From Streptosporangiaceae bacterium (GTDB taxonomy: Bacteria; Actinomycetota; Actinomycetes; Streptosporangiales; Streptosporangiaceae), in NCBI GenBank assembly GCA_030042885.1, contig JASHYW010000356.1, forward strand, positions 1 to 6,634: a DNA stretch of 6,634 nucleotides, read 5' to 3'. The number at the start of each line of letters is the position of its first letter. Position 1 is the first letter of the stretch. The notes under the pieces were generated by a model. The model saw only the letters and a list, made by a program, of their open reading frames with translations, had not been told where the DNA came from and made no database searches. The translations under genes were made by a program, and so were the position numbers. Shown here in pieces: positions 6,279-6,634 of this stretch.

Positions 6279-6281
6279 CGT
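6260..6281. repeat. 8-bp direct repeat at the integrase breakpoint
   Basis: GAGCCCGT occurs at 6260-6267 and 6274-6281, separated by six bases. It lies exactly where the coding signal leaves the integrase frame. Such a repeat could mark a slippage or short-homology recombination point. An 8-mer pair in GC-rich DNA can also arise by chance. Confidence 0.45.
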
Positions 6282-6634
6282 CTCGCTGTGGTTGACCGTC
6301 CGCGGCGCATACCCCCAGCCCGGCGACGGCTTGCCCGTCACCGGGCTGACCTGGCCCGGAAGGCCGCCAGCCAGCCCCTCCCGGCGGGACTGAGGCCGCC
6401 GCCGGCGATCCGCGCTGCCCACGCCCGCAGCGGCCACGGGCCCTCCGCCGCGCCCCCGTCCGGCCCGCGGCTTGGATGCCTGCCTGATCCACAAGCTGAA
6501 ATCCCGCCCCTCGACCGGCGTCGCCTGCTCCCAGCGGACATCCACCGCGGCCAGGAACCGCCACCAGCGCAGCAAGTCCATCGCATACGACCGCAACGTC
6601 AGCGGAGCACGCGAGGCAGCCAGCAGCTCCCGCA
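6279..6634 (-). pseudogene. Tyrosine recombinase/integrase, N-terminal fragment (5' end outside window)
   Basis: Read on the minus strand from the right edge, the frame gives RELLAASRAPLT, then LRSYAMDLLRWWRFLAAVDV, later EGRDFSLWIRQASKPR, VTGKPSPGWGYAPRTVNHSE and T. This is the SAM-like core-binding region of actinomycete site-specific integrases, which recognise the arms and core of attachment sites. The catalytic domain (Arg, His-x-x-Arg and Tyr residues) should follow the HSET segment but is missing, because the homology stops at about 6279. A Gly/Arg-rich stretch between KPR and VTGKPS (about 6345-6465) is longer than I expect and may hide a compensated frameshift. The gene's beginning is outside the window. 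As it stands it cannot encode an active recombinase and is a relic of a phage or integrative element. The open frame itself runs on to TGA at 6143-6141, overlapping the lipoprotein start. Confidence 0.75.

Overview
The window is very GC-rich and its coding frames have third positions that are almost all G or C. Together with the protein families present (a membrane-tethered WD40 protein, a TPR protein with a C-terminal domain common in actinobacterial regulators, a secreted lipoprotein and an actinomycete-type integrase fragment), this points to an actinomycete with a large genome. I cannot name the genus.

Layout. Positions 1-1533 (+) hold the C-terminal part of a membrane protein that enters from beyond the left edge. 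It has an acidic Ala/Asp-rich cytoplasmic linker, one membrane helix, a Ser/Pro spacer made of four 18-bp repeats, and a seven-bladed WD40 propeller placed outside the cell. The usual partner for this layout is an N-terminal Ser/Thr kinase, but that part is outside the window. After a 312-bp gap, 1846-3789 (+) encodes a 647-residue TPR protein, apparently from a leaderless transcript. Next come about 495 bp without an intact gene. This stretch contains two short coding-like fragments: an unidentified C-terminal tail, and a possible N-terminal stub of anhydro-N-acetylmuramic acid kinase. Positions 4285-5195 (+) hold an NAD(P)-binding epimerase/reductase of the atypical SDR class, broken by a one-base frameshift near codon 47. 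Facing it on the minus strand, 6144-5287 encodes a lipoprotein with a clear lipobox and six further cysteines. At the right edge (6634-6203, minus) lies the N-terminal part of a tyrosine recombinase. It loses its frame at about 6279 and is joined to a C-terminal tail that looks like another protein.

The genes do not form one pathway. The left half carries signalling-type proteins (envelope WD40 sensor, TPR regulator). The right half looks like an accessory segment in decay, with a truncated integrase, a frameshifted oxidoreductase, short gene remnants and one intact lipoprotein. I see no rRNA, tRNA, CRISPR array, intact insertion sequence or defence system, and I do not think the window shows a clear new multi-gene system. 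The most useful points are the broken or rearranged loci, the recently duplicated WD40 blade, and the two genes whose -10-like hexamers sit exactly six bases before the start codon.
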